From Rhipicephalus microplus (taxonomy: Eukaryota > Arthropoda > Arachnida > Ixodida > Ixodidae): a stretch of DNA of 64,000 nucleotides. Both the position numbers and the translations under genes were made by a program. The stretch covers positions 3,973,001 through 4,037,000 of the forward strand of contig NW_027464589.1 in NCBI RefSeq assembly GCF_043290135.1, given 5' to 3'. Of this stretch, positions 11,895 through 22,081 are shown in pieces. The notes beneath the pieces were generated by a model that was not told the origin of the DNA, did no database searches, and saw only the letters and a program-made list of their open reading frames with translations. Position 1 is the first letter of the stretch. Each line of letters begins with the position of its first letter.

Positions 11895-12121
11895 TCTAGA
11901 TTATGTTCCGAAATAATCTTTCTTCTTTTACCCTGCGTTCTCGATGTGCCACGAGTGTACTTTTTTGCCTGCACACGCATGCGTTGTTTTTAATTGCCTG
12001 TATATATATTCTGCCCTTTCTAATAAACAGTTTAGTTGCGAGAAAGCGCTTGTCCTGTCTTTCTTTCTGTTCATTCGTGCGCTTGAACTTACCATGCATA
12101 TCTAACTAGCCCAACTTTCGA
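11895..12121 (+). mobile_element. Penelope-like element 3'-end fragment
   Basis: A stretch ending around GCGAGAAAGCGCTTGTCCTG and TTCATTCGTGCGCTTG, with an AATAAA at 12020-12025. It shares the shape of the PLE 3' ends elsewhere in this window (a motif like AGTT-GAGCGCT followed by a pyrimidine-rich tail, see 50300-50365). Only the non-coding end is present; no GIY-YIG or RT is visible. It interrupts LINE B. Confidence 0.55.
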
Positions 12122-12345
12122 TTTTGTCCTCCTAAAAACGCTGTGGCTTGACGACCCATCCTATTGCCAGCCGTCCTGCCCGTCACACCACTGTAATGAA
12201 TTTCATAATGTGGAAAGGGGCGAGCACCGGGCTCGTACATGTCTTGGTTCACCTCCATTACGCTGTATCCGAGCTGCCGGCTCGCACCCCTGATGACACA
12301 GTTTACCTTCACTACCCTCCTTTCAATCCACGAGAGTGCCCCCAC
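12106..12345 (-). pseudogene. SGNH/esterase-like C-terminal piece of a LINE ORF1
   Basis: A 79-codon open stretch reads QLGYSVMEVNQDMYE, then EIHYSGVTGR and MGRQATAFLGG. An Asp/Glu-x-His followed by a small-residue run and a C-terminal AFLGG resembles the last block of the SGNH-hydrolase-like domain carried by ORF1 of several LINE groups. It lies just upstream of LINE B on the same strand, separated only by the PLE fragment, so I infer it belongs to LINE B. The assignment to SGNH is from memory of family patterns and is tentative. Confidence 0.45.
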
Positions 12346-12351
12346 ATCTCA

Positions 12352-14130
12352 CTAGCGCAAGGCTGCACCAAAGTGGTGCACGCTCACGCTAGAAGGTGCA
12401 AGGGTTCGCGGCACCAAGGTGACACCTAACCAACACCCTGCACAATCGAGGACACCGGTGAAGGGGGTGCCGCTGTACCTTTGAGAATCGAGGAGCGAGG
12501 TGCAGTGCACCGTGAAAAAGTGCAGAAGGCGCAGAGAACCTAGGGTGACTGGGGTTGACCAAACACGAGAACCTGGGGCAAATAAAACGTCACAATGATG
12601 TGTGTCGTAACGTTGCTTCTGTTGCTCTTGCGATGCAGAGAGGCGCTTCTTAGTGGCTTCTTGTGTTTTTCGAGCTCTGGTGATAGTGTCATGGGTGTAT
12701 ACAGTCTGCAAATCGACAGCTGTCGAAAACATCGTGTCGAAAGGTAGAGTATGGTCACAGCTGAATAAGAGATATAATGGTGAACACCCAGCGGTATCGT
12801 GGCGTGAGGAGGTGTATACACATGTCAGAAAGGACATGCAACGTCCCAGTCTAGGTGGTCAGAGCAAAGGTACATGGAGAGCATACTTTTAAAGTCCGGT
12901 TGAATCGTTTGGTAAGTTTAGTTGTTTGTTAATGGTAGGTCGTCATAAACTTTTGTTTGGTTCGCAAGAGTGAAGCAGGTCGTCAATAACTCAGGAGAGA
13001 AAATAGCATCCACGATATGTGAGCAGTTGGAATAGAGCGCCATGATGGACGAGGACATCGTACAGAAGAAAATCGGCTACATCTATGGCACAGCTGGTCG
13101 GAAAAGCCCTCGTGACAGCGTACCGGGTTGTGTGATCCGTAGCGACAGCTATATATTTGTTTCCGGAAGTAGACTCAGAGAAAGGGCCTAGTAGGTCAAG
13201 ACCAATTCAAAAGAAGGGGTCAATAGAAAGATCAAGTGGCTGAAGGAGTCCGGCAAGACTCATAGCGGTTTTTTTCGACATAGGCATTGGTCGCATGCGG
13301 CGACGTAGTGGTGAACGGAGCGATAAAGCATGGGCCCGTAAAGTCGACGCTGAACATGGTCGTACGTCCGAGAGAGACCAAGGTGACAAGCGGTGGGGGC
13401 GTCATGGAGCTGGGTGATAACACTTGAACGTACACTCTAAAAAAAGAGCGCGTAAAAAGGGTGTCTTTTTGTCCCACAACAATCATCATCATCTATATTG
13501 CGTTCCATCCTTGTGGTAGTGTCCCGCGCCCAGTAAATTCCGGTCATGATCGACATGCTTATTATCAAGGTTACATTGCATTGTCGATAAGAAAGTGGCC
13601 AGCGCCGAATTTTCAAGAAAGGAAGCGCACGCAAACCTAATCACGATTATTGTTGTGGGACAAAAAGACACCTTTTTTACTCGATATTTTTTACAGTGTA
13701 GGTGAGAATGCACCACAAGGATCCGTTCGTGCCCATTTGTGTTGACTTTGCAGCGGCACAAGGTGTCTTCTTTAAACACAAGCAGTCGAGCAGACGGATG
13801 TGGCGTCATAAAGTTCAGCTTCTTCATAATGTCACGCAAGACGGGCTCTCGGGGCTGTTCATCACGGATGTTGCTTCAAGCATAGAGAGAGAGCATACAT
13901 GACGGCGCTTTATAGAAAGTCTCAGTCCACTGGATGGCGGGACAAGCAGTCAGCGTCATGGTGTAAGCGGCCATATTTTTTAAACACTGAGTCATAATCC
14001 TGACACCGTAGCGCAGAGCGATCAAGACGCCAAGTGGGATCCTTTAACGACGAGAGCCAGCAGAGGCGTGATGATCAATTATGATGGTGAAACGGTTGAC
14101 CATGTAAGTAGGGTCAAAATTTGCCAACCG
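12352..14130 (-). pseudogene. Ty3 element 2 integrase, split by a MITE, two catalytic residues lost
   Basis: The zinc finger region is readable near 13410-13250 (HDAPTACHLGLSRTY and CDQCL). The core shows AVATDHTTRYAV (first Asp kept), then LLTYRGC where LLTDRGR is usual, so the second Asp is Tyr. The Glu block reads KLTKRFNRT, with Lys for Glu (near 12930). The C-terminal domain (12837-12352) contains YDTHHCDVLFAPGSRVW. The MITE at 13433-13698 lies just upstream of the zinc finger coding region. Confidence 0.8.
13433..13698. mobile_element. 266-bp MITE with ~50-bp terminal inverted repeats, TA duplication
   Basis: The left end reads CACTCTAAAAAAAGAGCGCG and on to GGGTGTCTTTTTGTCCCACA; the right end, reverse-complemented, reads CACTGTAAAAAATATCGAGT and on to AGGTGTCTTTTTGTCCCACA. 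Both ends are flanked by TA (13431-13432 and 13699-13700). There is no coding capacity. It sits inside the Ty3 element 2 integrase. The terminal CAC(T/A)GTAAAAA with TA duplication is shared with the large element at 50946-58649; the superfamily is not assigned. Confidence 0.8.
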
Positions 14131-14131
14131 C

Positions 14132-15240
14132 TCAAACTAGAACAAGACATTCCCGTTTGGTTATCGAGTAGTTCCGCTCGGCTGCAGAGAGGAGACGGCT
14201 GGCATTTGCGAAAACGCGGGCGCAGCCGCTTTGATGCTGGACTAAAACTGCACCGATTACGTGGCCGCAGGCATCAGTGCGGACTTCTGTTGGGGCGGAA
14301 ATGTGGAAATGAGTCGGAATAGGTTGTGTTGAGCAACGCGATGTGGTTAGAGAACGCCGAAGCCTGCGCAGTGCCCCAAAAGAATGAAACACCCTTCTTC
14401 AGCAAGTCCGTAAGAAGTCGGGCCACGTCCGAAAATTGTTTACAAAACGTCGGAAGTAAAACATAGACATAAAAAGCTGCGGACTTCCTTAGTGCTGGTC
14501 TGGACGGAGAAGTTTTGCACAGTTCGAATTTTATGAGGATCAGGGCGTAAGTCAGAGGAGTGGGCAAGATGGCCCAACATAGTTGCTGGCGTCCATAGTG
14601 GCACTTCGATCAGTTCAATTGCAGTCCTGCGTTACCATAAATAGGAATGATGAGTAAAGCCGGTCGCGGTGTGTTTCAAAGGGGAGAAAATACAATGACG
14701 TCGTTGAGGTAACATAGCCAAATTGACCACTTCAACCAGCGCAAGAGAGAATCCACCATTGGCTCACATCATTTGCTCGAAAGTCGCTGGAACATTGCAT
14801 AATCCGAACGACATGACCTTAAACTAGTAAATAACATCAGGGGTCACAAAAGCAGCCTTCTCGCGGTGCATGCCGTCGACAGCAATTTACCAGTATTTTC
14901 ACAGAGGGTCGATGGAAGAAAAATACTTAGCGCCATGAAGGCAATCGAGGGCGTCATCAATGCGCGGTAGAGGGTGGACGAGGTTTTTAGTGATCTGGTT
15001 CAGATGTCAGTGGTAGACGCAGAATCACGAACTGTTGTATTTTTTTTTAGAAGAACAACATGGAAAGTCCATGGACTAGAGATGGCTAAACTATGTCTTT
15101 GGCGAGCATCTTGTCGACTTCCTTTTGAATAATTTGATTCTCTGTAGTAGAAATGCGGTACGGCCGTCGATGTATCATAGATGCTTCGCCAGTAATAACG
15201 TGGTGCTTCACAACGTTTGTTTGACGTAGCGGACGGTCAC
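14132..15240 (-). pseudogene. Ty3 element 2 RT-RNase H, catalytic Asp lost
   Basis: RT entry motif NQIIQKEVDKMLAKDIV near 15130 is followed by scattered stops. The catalytic box near 14675 reads CYLNDVIVFSP, Asn replacing the first Asp of YLDD. RNase H is recognisable at 14392-14132: VRTDACGHVIGAVLVQ keeps its Asp, followed by SRLLSAAERNYSITKRECL. The polypeptide matches Ty3 element 3 box for box. No frame longer than about 100 codons survives. Confidence 0.8.
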
Positions 15241-15344
15241 AGAAGCCAAATACGCCCAAGTACGATTCCTGGACGTGACGGAATGCGTCAGTTTGATGCG
15301 GAAAAACCCTTACAAAATGCTAGATACGGCCCATGTAGGTTTTA

Positions 15345-15496
15345 TGTTGCTACGTAGCTATCGCATGAAGGGTGAACCATTCTGTGGACAGAAGACGACA
15401 AAGAGGACTGGTTTGCTCGCTCTGTGTGCTGCGCTCTGATGTTATCGGTGTAAATACCCTGGCTAATAGTCACGTCCCGTCTCATTTTACGAAACA
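15345..15496 (+). repeat. 5' LTR of Ty3 element 3
   Basis: Starts TGTTGCTACGTAGCTATCGC and ends TTTTACGAAACA. It matches 20575-20730 along its length, including GAAGGGTGAA, ACAGAAGACGAC and CGTCCCGTCTCATTTTACG. The adjoining GGTGGACAAGC is a candidate primer-binding region. Confidence 0.85.
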
Positions 15497-15499
15497 TAT

Positions 15500-16789
15500 T
15501 TGTGGTGGACAAGCTGGTCCTTCCCTGTAGCCATCACGAAGCTCCGCAACGGCCGCATCATCACGGGTCCTACCATGTCACCAGCTCAAGGTACATCGCC
15601 TTCACCACCCACCTCTTCTGTGACTCCTACCTACGTTGTACTTCCTCCTGCTCTGGTACCTGGCGTAATTTCCGGACAGGATGGCCTTGACTGTGACAAG
15701 TGGCTCAAAGTGTATGAACGGATCAGCGCGAGCTTTAGGTGGGACCCGACACTCATGCTTGCCAACGTGCTTTTTTACCTTGATGGCCCTCCGAGGGTGT
15801 GGTTCGAAAGGCCCGAAGCCGACATTACCAGCTGGGACACTTTCAAGGAGAAGATCCGTGACCTTTTTGGGAACACCGCTTAACGGCATATAACTGCGGG
15901 AAATCAGTTGGCTACTCGGCCACAGACGTCTACCGAGTCCTGCGTCGCGTATACTCACGAAGTCATCGCCCTTTGCCGCCAGGTTGACGAACACATGCCC
16001 GAGCGTGAGAAGCTATCGAATGCGCTTAAAGGCATCACCGACGATGCCTTCAACCTGCTTGTATACACTAATGTCACCATCATCGATCAAATTATCAAAG
16101 AGTGCCGGCGGTTTGAACACGCCAAGAGCCGCCGTATCACGCAGAGATTCACGCGACTGCCGAACACGGCCGCAACTTCATCGTGTGAAGCCGCTAGCCA
16201 ACCACCCACCTATGACCACGTCACCCAAATTGTTCGTCGGGAGCTTGAAGCTGTCTGTCCAGCTCCCATTTAACAGCCTTTTTTTACTACCCAAGCCACT
16301 TACCCATCACACCGATCGGTAGCCTTAGTTCAAGCTTTGGTAATGCAGGAGTTCGCTAATCTCGGTCCTCCGTCAGCGTGTCCCGTGACTCACCCTGAAG
16401 TACGCCCATACCCTTCAGGTAACGCTCGCCAATCTCCTCCATCATTGCCCTTCCGGAACTCTACGCAATGGCGAACCCCTGACGACAAGCCTATCTGCTT
16501 TTCCCGTCATCAACCTGGACATATTTCTCGTTATTGTCGTCACTTCTGGTCCAACCCACCACGTCAGAGCTACCCTACTTACTTACGCCCTACCACTTCT
16601 GGACGTCCAGCCGCAACATCATCCAACTTTTACTCGCCGCCTCCTCACGAGCCTTTCCCCACTGACACCCCTTCTTCCGGTCGCCGCTACTCCCGCTCCC
16701 AGTCGCCGCTACGCCCCCAATTCCACTCTCCGCCACCTCGGCGCTTTTCTTCGCCGAGCTTCTCTGGACGTTCGCAGCAGGAAAACTAG
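15500..16789 (+). pseudogene. Ty3 element 3 gag (capsid + degraded zinc knuckle)
   Basis: The capsid part has CDKWLKVYERIS, WDPTLMLANVLFYLDG and WFERPEADITSWDTF, then continues after a TAA at about 15881 in the same general order (CVAYTHEVIALCRQVDEHM, KECRRFEHAKSRR). Another stop (TAA near 16271) precedes the nucleocapsid half. The zinc knuckle reads CFSRHQPGHISRYC: the second Cys of the CCHC set is missing (Arg/His instead). The C-terminus is a Pro/Ser/Arg-rich tail ending at 16789, typical for this family. Confidence 0.82.
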
Positions 16790-16859
16790 ATAATGCAGCC
16801 TATGGAGGTAAAACTGCAATACCAACGATGCCCGAAAACCCTCTACTGACGCTCCCCAC

Positions 16860-17514
16860 ACACCACAGTCTCATTGAAGTAAAAGTCGACATTGTTCTTG
16901 TTACGGCCATTGTTGACACAGGCGCCCCGCTATCTATTATGAGCGCACATCTACGCCGCCATTTGCAGAAGATCATCTACAACTCAAGCCGTACTTGATG
17001 CCATCTACAACTCAAGCCATACGTGTTGCCGATGGCGGCGCTGTATAACGCTGTAGAAGTCGTCGGAATGTGCACTGCTCGTGTCAACATTGCTGGTCGT
17101 CACGCCGTTGTCCTTTTTGACGTACTAGATTATTGCCCCCATGACCTCATACTAGGCCTTGATTTCCTCTCGGCACACTCAGATTTAATTGGCTGTTCTT
17201 CTGGCACGCTCAGCCTCTACCTTCCCCTGCTCTCTGATGCCTGGGAAAAACCCGTCAGCCGCATGGGTTCAACCACTTTTGTTCGCTTGCCGCCTCGAGA
17301 TGTGTCATACGTCTGTCTGTCATCTACCCCTCCAGTTCCCGACGGAGACTACATCGTTACACCTGTAACAGACGCACGACGGACGCGCAGTGTTACGGTG
17401 TCGCATACCATCGCCACCATAGTGGACAACTGTGTGTTTCTCCGCTCCTCAATTTCGGCCTCATTCCTCAAGAGTTGCCCTACCAGATGTCGCTTGCTCA
17501 ACTCACTGCTATAA
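16860..17514 (+). pseudogene. Ty3 element 3 aspartic protease with 28-bp duplication
   Basis: The protease entry reads IVDTGAPLSIMSAHL with the active-site DTG (about 16910). Shortly after, a 28-bp tandem duplication (16974-17001 and 17002-17029, both starting CATCTACAACTCAAGCC) shifts the frame. The downstream half is open from 17023: TARVNIAGRHAVVLFDVLDY, then DLILGLDFLSAHSDLI, the second hydrophobic strand. The enzyme would process Gag-Pol; this copy cannot be translated through the duplication in one frame. Confidence 0.82.
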
Positions 17515-18980
17515 GAGAAGATGACATAAACGTTGTTGCTGTAACTGTTCCCGACCAAGCCGAAGTCTCAAGGTTACCCGATTCTGCCGAAGATATCTTT
17601 CGAAATATGATTGGACAAGACCCCTCGCCTGATCAGGCCGGCGCTCTCTGCCGCGTTTTGGTCTCCTACGGTGACATTTTTGATATCTGTGATCGTTCCT
17701 TGGGCCAGACTAATATTGTCAAGCACCGATTTAACACTGGTGACTCTGCGCCCATCTACCGTCGTCCTTACCACATGTCCGCATCAGAACAAGCAGCGAT
17801 TCAGAGGGAAGTGGACAACATGCTATCGAAAGACATCATCGAACCATCGTCAAGCCCTTGGGGCTTCCCAGTGGCCTTGGTAAAGAAGAAATATGGCTCC
17901 TGGCGTTTCTGTATTGATTATTGGCACCTCAACAAAGTAACCAAGAAAGACGTGTATCCTCTTCCACGTATTGAGGACACAGTTGACTGTCTTCATGGCA
18001 CCACCTTTTTTTTTCATCTCTAGACCTCCAATCTGGCTACTGGCAAATCGCTGTAGACGAAATGGATCGTGAGAAAACTGCGTTCGTTACCCCCGACGGC
18101 CTTTGCCAATTCAAGGTCATGCCGTTTGGTCTCTGCAACACCCCAGCAACCTTCGAGAGAATCATGGACACGCTGCTTCAAGGATTTAAACGGGCGACAT
18201 GCTTGTGTTACTTAGATGACGTGATAATCTTCTCACCCACCTTCGCCACACACCTTGAACGCCTTTCGACCATTCTATCAACGTTCCGACATGCCGGCCT
18301 CCAGCTGAATTTCTCGAAGTGCCGCTTTGGTCTTCGTCAAATTACTGTGTTGGGCCACCTTGTTGACGCTTCCGGTGTATGACCAGACCCGGAAAATGTA
18401 CGCGCAGTAACGTAGTTTCTCGTTCCATGCTCTACCCATGATGATGTTCGCAGTTTCGTTGGCCTATGCTCTTACTTTCGCCGGTTCGTAAAAGATTTTG
18501 CGGCACTCGCACGCCCACTCACAGACCTTCTCAAACACGACGTCCCGTTTTGTTGGGGTCCACTTCAAGCTAACGCTTTCTCTCGACTAATCACCGCTCT
18601 AACGACACCACTGATACTTGCACATTTCCACCCACATGCTCCTACAGAAGTGCGGACAGACACCAGAAGTTATCGCATCGGCGCAGTTTTGGCCCAAACT
18701 CAGAGGGGCGCTGATCGTGTAATTGCATATCCAAGTCGTCTCCTTTCAAAGTCTGAGCGTAATTACTCTATACCAGAACGAAAATGCCTTGCCCTTGTCT
18801 GGGCGGTTTCAAAGTTTCGTCCTTACTTGTATGGCCGCCCGTTCCTTGTCGTCACAGATCATCACGCCCTCTGTTAGATTTCTTCGCTGAAGGACCCATC
18901 TAAACGACTTGGTCGTTGGGCGCTCCGTCTTCAGGAGTACCCCAACCAAGTTGCCTACAAGTCGTGACGCCTCCATCTGG
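17475..18980 (+). pseudogene. Ty3 element 3 reverse transcriptase-RNase H
   Basis: [51 protein letters not shown]-run at about 18006-18014 causes a frameshift just before the first catalytic block. The frame resumes with FVTPDGLCQFKVMPFGLC and CYLDDVIIFSP (YLDD intact) up to a TGA at 18380. The connection and RNase H follow ([47 protein letters not shown]), with a TAG after HALC. Catalytic residues survive, but the polyprotein is interrupted at least four times. Confidence 0.87.
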
Positions 18981-18991
18981 ACGCCGATTGC

Positions 18992-20515
18992 TTGTTCCGT
19001 TACCCTGTTGACCAACCAGATGAATCGGTAGGCGAGCCTGGTCCCAGCGTCATGTCCATGTCTAGGTTTTGTCAGATTGGTGACGAACACCGTCGCGATC
19101 CTTCCTTGTGGTCACTCATTTTCCGTCTGGAATTTGACCCTAACGACGTGTCACTCCGTATGTTCGTTCTCCTGAATGGCACGCTGTACCGTCGTAGCGT
19201 CCTACCAGATGACCCTAATCTACTTCTAGTTGTGCCTAACCATCTCTGTTCAGCGGTCCTGCATGAGCTTCACGACGAACCAACTGCCGGCCACTTGGGC
19301 GTATCTCGCACGTACGGCCGCGTCCGGCGCCGCTTCTTTTGGCGTGGTCTCGCACGGTCCGTTCGACGCTACGTGACCTCCTGCGATAAATTCCAACAAC
19401 AAAAACGACCTGCCACACCCCCTGCTGGTCTCCTTTACCCGATCTCCATCCTTACCGAACCTTTCTTTCGTGTTGGTGTGGACCTCCTCGGACCGTTCCC
19501 TGAATGAAACTCTGGGAACAAGTGGGTCGCCGTTGCTATAGACCATGCGACCAGGTTCGCCATCACTAGAGCACTCCCCACCAGCACTGCTAGTGATGTT
19601 GCCGACTTTTTGCTCCACGATGTAATTCTACACCATGGCGCTCCTCAGCAATTGCTGACCGATCGTGGACGCCCATTTTTGTCACGCGTACTCGACGACT
19701 TTTCGCACTCTTCCTCAACGCAACGCAAACTGACCACTTCCTACCATTCTCAAACAAATGGCCTTACCCAATTCCTAAATCGCGCCCTCACGGACATGCT
19801 CTCGATGTACGTCTCATCTGACCACCATGAGTGATTGATCGATTGGTTGATTGATTTGTGGGGTTAAACGTCCCAAAACCACCATTTGATTATGAGGGAC
19901 GCCGTAGCGGAAGGCTCCGGGAATTTCGACCACCTGGGGTTCTTTAACGTGCACTCAAATCTGAGAACACGGGCCTACAACATTTCTGCCTCCATCGAAA
20001 ATGCAGCCGCCACAGCCAGGGTTCGATCCCGCGACCTGCGGGTCAGCAGCCGAGTACCTTAGCCACTAGCTGACCACTATGACTGGGATCTAGCGCTACC
20101 TCACGTGACGTTCACCTATAATTCATCTCGTGGTGATATAGCAAGTTATTCACTTTTTTATATGCTCCTCCACCGAGCGAATACGCACGTGATGCTATCA
20201 CTCGTGCTGACCACGCACATCAGATTGCCCACTCTAGGCTGTTGGCTTCACAAGCAACCCAGAAGGCTCTCTACGATAGCAAGCATGTCGACGGTGACTT
20301 CTCACCTGGTTCTCTAGTTCTTCTCTGGAGCGGAGCCCAGTTCGTCAGGTTGGATTGTCAGAGAAGCTGCTATCTCCATACAAGGGACCTTGCCCTATTA
20401 TATGACAGGTAACGGGCGTTACCTATGAGGTCATTCCAGTCTCCGGGACTAACCTGTCTGCAAACACCCCCAGTGACGTAGTCCGCGTCAGTAGGTTGAA
20501 ACCATAGTGCCCTCC
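18992..20515 (+). pseudogene. Ty3 element 3 integrase, catalytic Glu to Gln, split by SINE
   Basis: The N-terminal zinc finger is readable as HELHDEPTAGHLGVSRTY and CDKF, the last Cys being replaced by Phe. GVDLLGPFPE is followed by a TGA. The core has VAIDHATRFA (first Asp) and LLTDRGRPFLS (second Asp). The third block reads SQTNGLTQFLNRALTDML, Gln in place of the catalytic Glu (near 19770). The SINE at 19831-20069 then splits the protein. After it the text resumes as DWDLALPHVTFTYNS. The C-terminal part to 20515 has several stops. Confidence 0.85.
19831..20069 (-). mobile_element. Ruka-type tRNA-derived SINE inserted in integrase
   Basis: On the minus strand this has a tRNA-like head with a B-box-like GGGATCGAACCC and a body containing GGCTGCATTTTCGATGGAGG, CACGTTAAAGAACCCCAGG and GGTTTTGGGACGTTTAACCC. 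This is the recognised tick SINE called Ruka, which depends on LINE machinery to move. Thirteen-base duplications flank it: CTGACCACCATGA at 19818-19830 and CTGACCACTATGA at 20070-20082, one mismatch. Removing it rejoins the integrase peptide, confirming insertion. Confidence 0.9.
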
Positions 20516-20562
20516 TTCTGAAGAACTCGTATAAAGTGCACCGAGTCGGTAATTTTACATTC

Positions 20563-20730
20563 GGGGGGGGGGGGTGGCTAATGCTACGTAGCTGTCGCAT
20601 GAAGGGTGAAGCGTTCTGTCCACAGAAGACGACGTAGAGGACTGGTTTTCTCGCTCTGTGTGCTGCGCTCCGATTTTATCCGTGTAAATACACTGCCAAA
20701 TGGCCACGTCCCGTCTCATTTTACGTAACA
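20563..20730 (+). repeat. Polypurine tract and 3' LTR of Ty3 element 3
   Basis: Twelve consecutive G (20563-20574) form the polypurine tract. The LTR follows from about 20575 and ends TTTTACGTAACA at 20730. Its first bases (TGGCTAATGCTACG) have diverged from the 5' LTR (TGTTGCTACG), so the exact start is uncertain by a few bases. Confidence 0.8.
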
Positions 20731-20734
20731 ATAT

Positions 20735-21085
20735 AAAGCCTTATATGATGAAATAAGGCCACATGTAAAGTCATGTGTGGCCATATATGAATTTATTTAG
20801 TTACATATAGCGGTTCATTGAAAGGCAGATATGGTCATATATGAATTAAGATAGCTATATAAAGTTGTCTATATATGGCTATATATTCCCTTATATGAGT
20901 GAACTTATATAATTATTAATATATGAAACTTATAAGGCACTATACTGCCATAATTGAGAAAACTTGTATCCATATCAGGGTGCTTATTAGGCTACGTGCT
21001 CCCATATCTGAGTGCACCTATATGTACATAAGAGCTTATATATCACTATAGTATATACAGTCATATATGAATTCAAAACAGCTAT
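20735..21085. repeat. AT-rich self-complementary repeat cluster 1
   Basis: Dense variants of CCATATATGG and TATATGAAT in both orientations (GGCCATATATGAATTT, GTCATATATGAATT, GGCTATATATTCCC). The core is palindromic, so each unit can pair with itself. Related clusters lie at 40076-40340 and 47083-47345. It directly follows the 3' LTR of Ty3 element 3. Confidence 0.65.
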
Positions 21086-22080
21086 GAATATAAATGTGTC
21101 TGACAATCTTCAAAGTTAAGGAAAATGAAGCATGCGCTCGCAGCATTCACCGTTACTTGTGCTTAGTAAGAAACGTATCATTAAATGTAGTCGGCAGAAC
21201 AATTATGTACCTAAATAAATAAAAGAAATGAACTTTTAATTACCAGAAACGCGTTTTTAGGTCAAATAGGAGACTAACTGTCTTTTGCAATTAACCCATT
21301 ATTCCTTTGAGATAAAAACAATCAGCCACTGGTAAGTCTGTGGAGCAGTGAAATTCACACAATTCACGAGCGAAACTGAAACCAAAGCTCCGACGAGTTA
21401 ACTAAAACACCTAGTTGAAGACTTTACTGTCCACAATGGCGATTGCAGCTTTCTGCATCTTGTTAACGTTAGTGCGCCATACTTGCTCTAATTTCAAAGA
21501 AAACCCGCCCAAGAACAAAGAGAAGTCAACCAACAGCTGGTGAAACGAAATTACTCATTCTGGATGTCGAGAAAGAGCATGGTTTGTGCGTTATACCGAG
21601 TTTCGGTTTCACCTGCGAAACTTGCAAATTTTCTCGTTCGCTAGCAATTGCCAGCAACTACTTTCGAAAAAATCAAAAAGAGGCAGCGGGCTCTTGGCAA
21701 CAAGAGCTGCAATTTTTCCATTTTACAGGACCACTAGTCTTCCCTAGATAAAAAAAGTTAGTCAACTCAATATTCTTTATTTCATTTGTGATTATTTATG
21801 TTTATACCCCGCTTAAGATGCCTGGTACCACAAAAAAGTGTGAAGGCAGCGTGGTATTATCTTTTTTGTGTTTTTTCTGAGGACATTTTTTTATTGAAAG
21901 ACCCTGTATAAAGGTACTTATAACGTGATGTGCTGTGATATGCATATGAGAGTTACAGCTAGTTAGATTGATACAGATGTTATCAGGCCTTTTGTGAGCA
22001 ATAAAATGTTTGCTAACTGCACCACAGAGAAGCGCACTCACACATATATACGTGTGCATTTAAGTGCGTACCTCTGTACA
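21086..22080. other. AT-rich DNA without recognised feature
   Basis: About 1 kb of AT-rich sequence with only short open frames. I see no transposon motif, splice-flanked exon or RNA gene. A weak open frame on the minus strand (22059-21802) has no recognisable motif and looks like chance. Confidence 0.6.
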
Positions 22081-22081
22081 T

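Larger units (their letters stand above)
9672..12345 (-). mobile_element. LINE B: non-LTR retrotransposon, 3' part lost at a Ty3 LTR
   Basis: The minus strand reads, with many stops, an esterase/SGNH-like C-terminal piece (12345-12122), an N-terminal ORF2 leader (11890-11500), an endonuclease (GDMNAHIEN, GSDHKRI) and an RT (YRPITVTSV, AFLDIKGAFN). It stops at the RT catalytic box, which reads HGDN instead of YADD (about 9690-9672), where the LTR of Ty3 element 1 begins. A PLE 3' end (11895-12121) splits the 5' part. LINEs normally lose their 5' end, so loss of the 3' end points to later insertion and deletion. Confidence 0.8.
12350..15335 (-). mobile_element. Ty3 element 2, 5'-truncated and heavily decayed
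   Basis: The minus strand reads from an RT N-terminus (QTNVVKHHVITGEAS, IHRRPYRIS near 15200) through RT, RNase H and integrase to the integrase C-terminus near 12360. Gag, protease and LTRs are absent. It belongs to the same family as Ty3 element 3, which begins 10 bp away in the opposite orientation. A 266-bp MITE sits in its integrase (13433-13698). Many stops and frameshifts are present. Confidence 0.85.
15345..20730 (+). mobile_element. Ty3 element 3, both LTRs present, degenerate
   Basis: Two similar ~155-bp terminal blocks (15345-15496 and 20575-20730) enclose gag, protease, RT, RNase H and integrase in Ty3 order. A G12 polypurine tract directly precedes the 3' LTR. The LTRs differ at many positions and the coding regions carry stops, frameshifts and a SINE insertion, so this is an old insertion. 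No clear 4-6 bp target duplication is visible beside the LTRs. Confidence 0.92.

Noticed and set aside
20010..20069. tRNA-like sequence with B-box (GGTTCGATCCC)
   Set aside because: It is the tRNA-derived head of the SINE at 19831-20069, with no complete cloverleaf.
20563..20574. G12 run as a G-quadruplex
   Set aside because: A single run; it is the polypurine tract before the 3' LTR.
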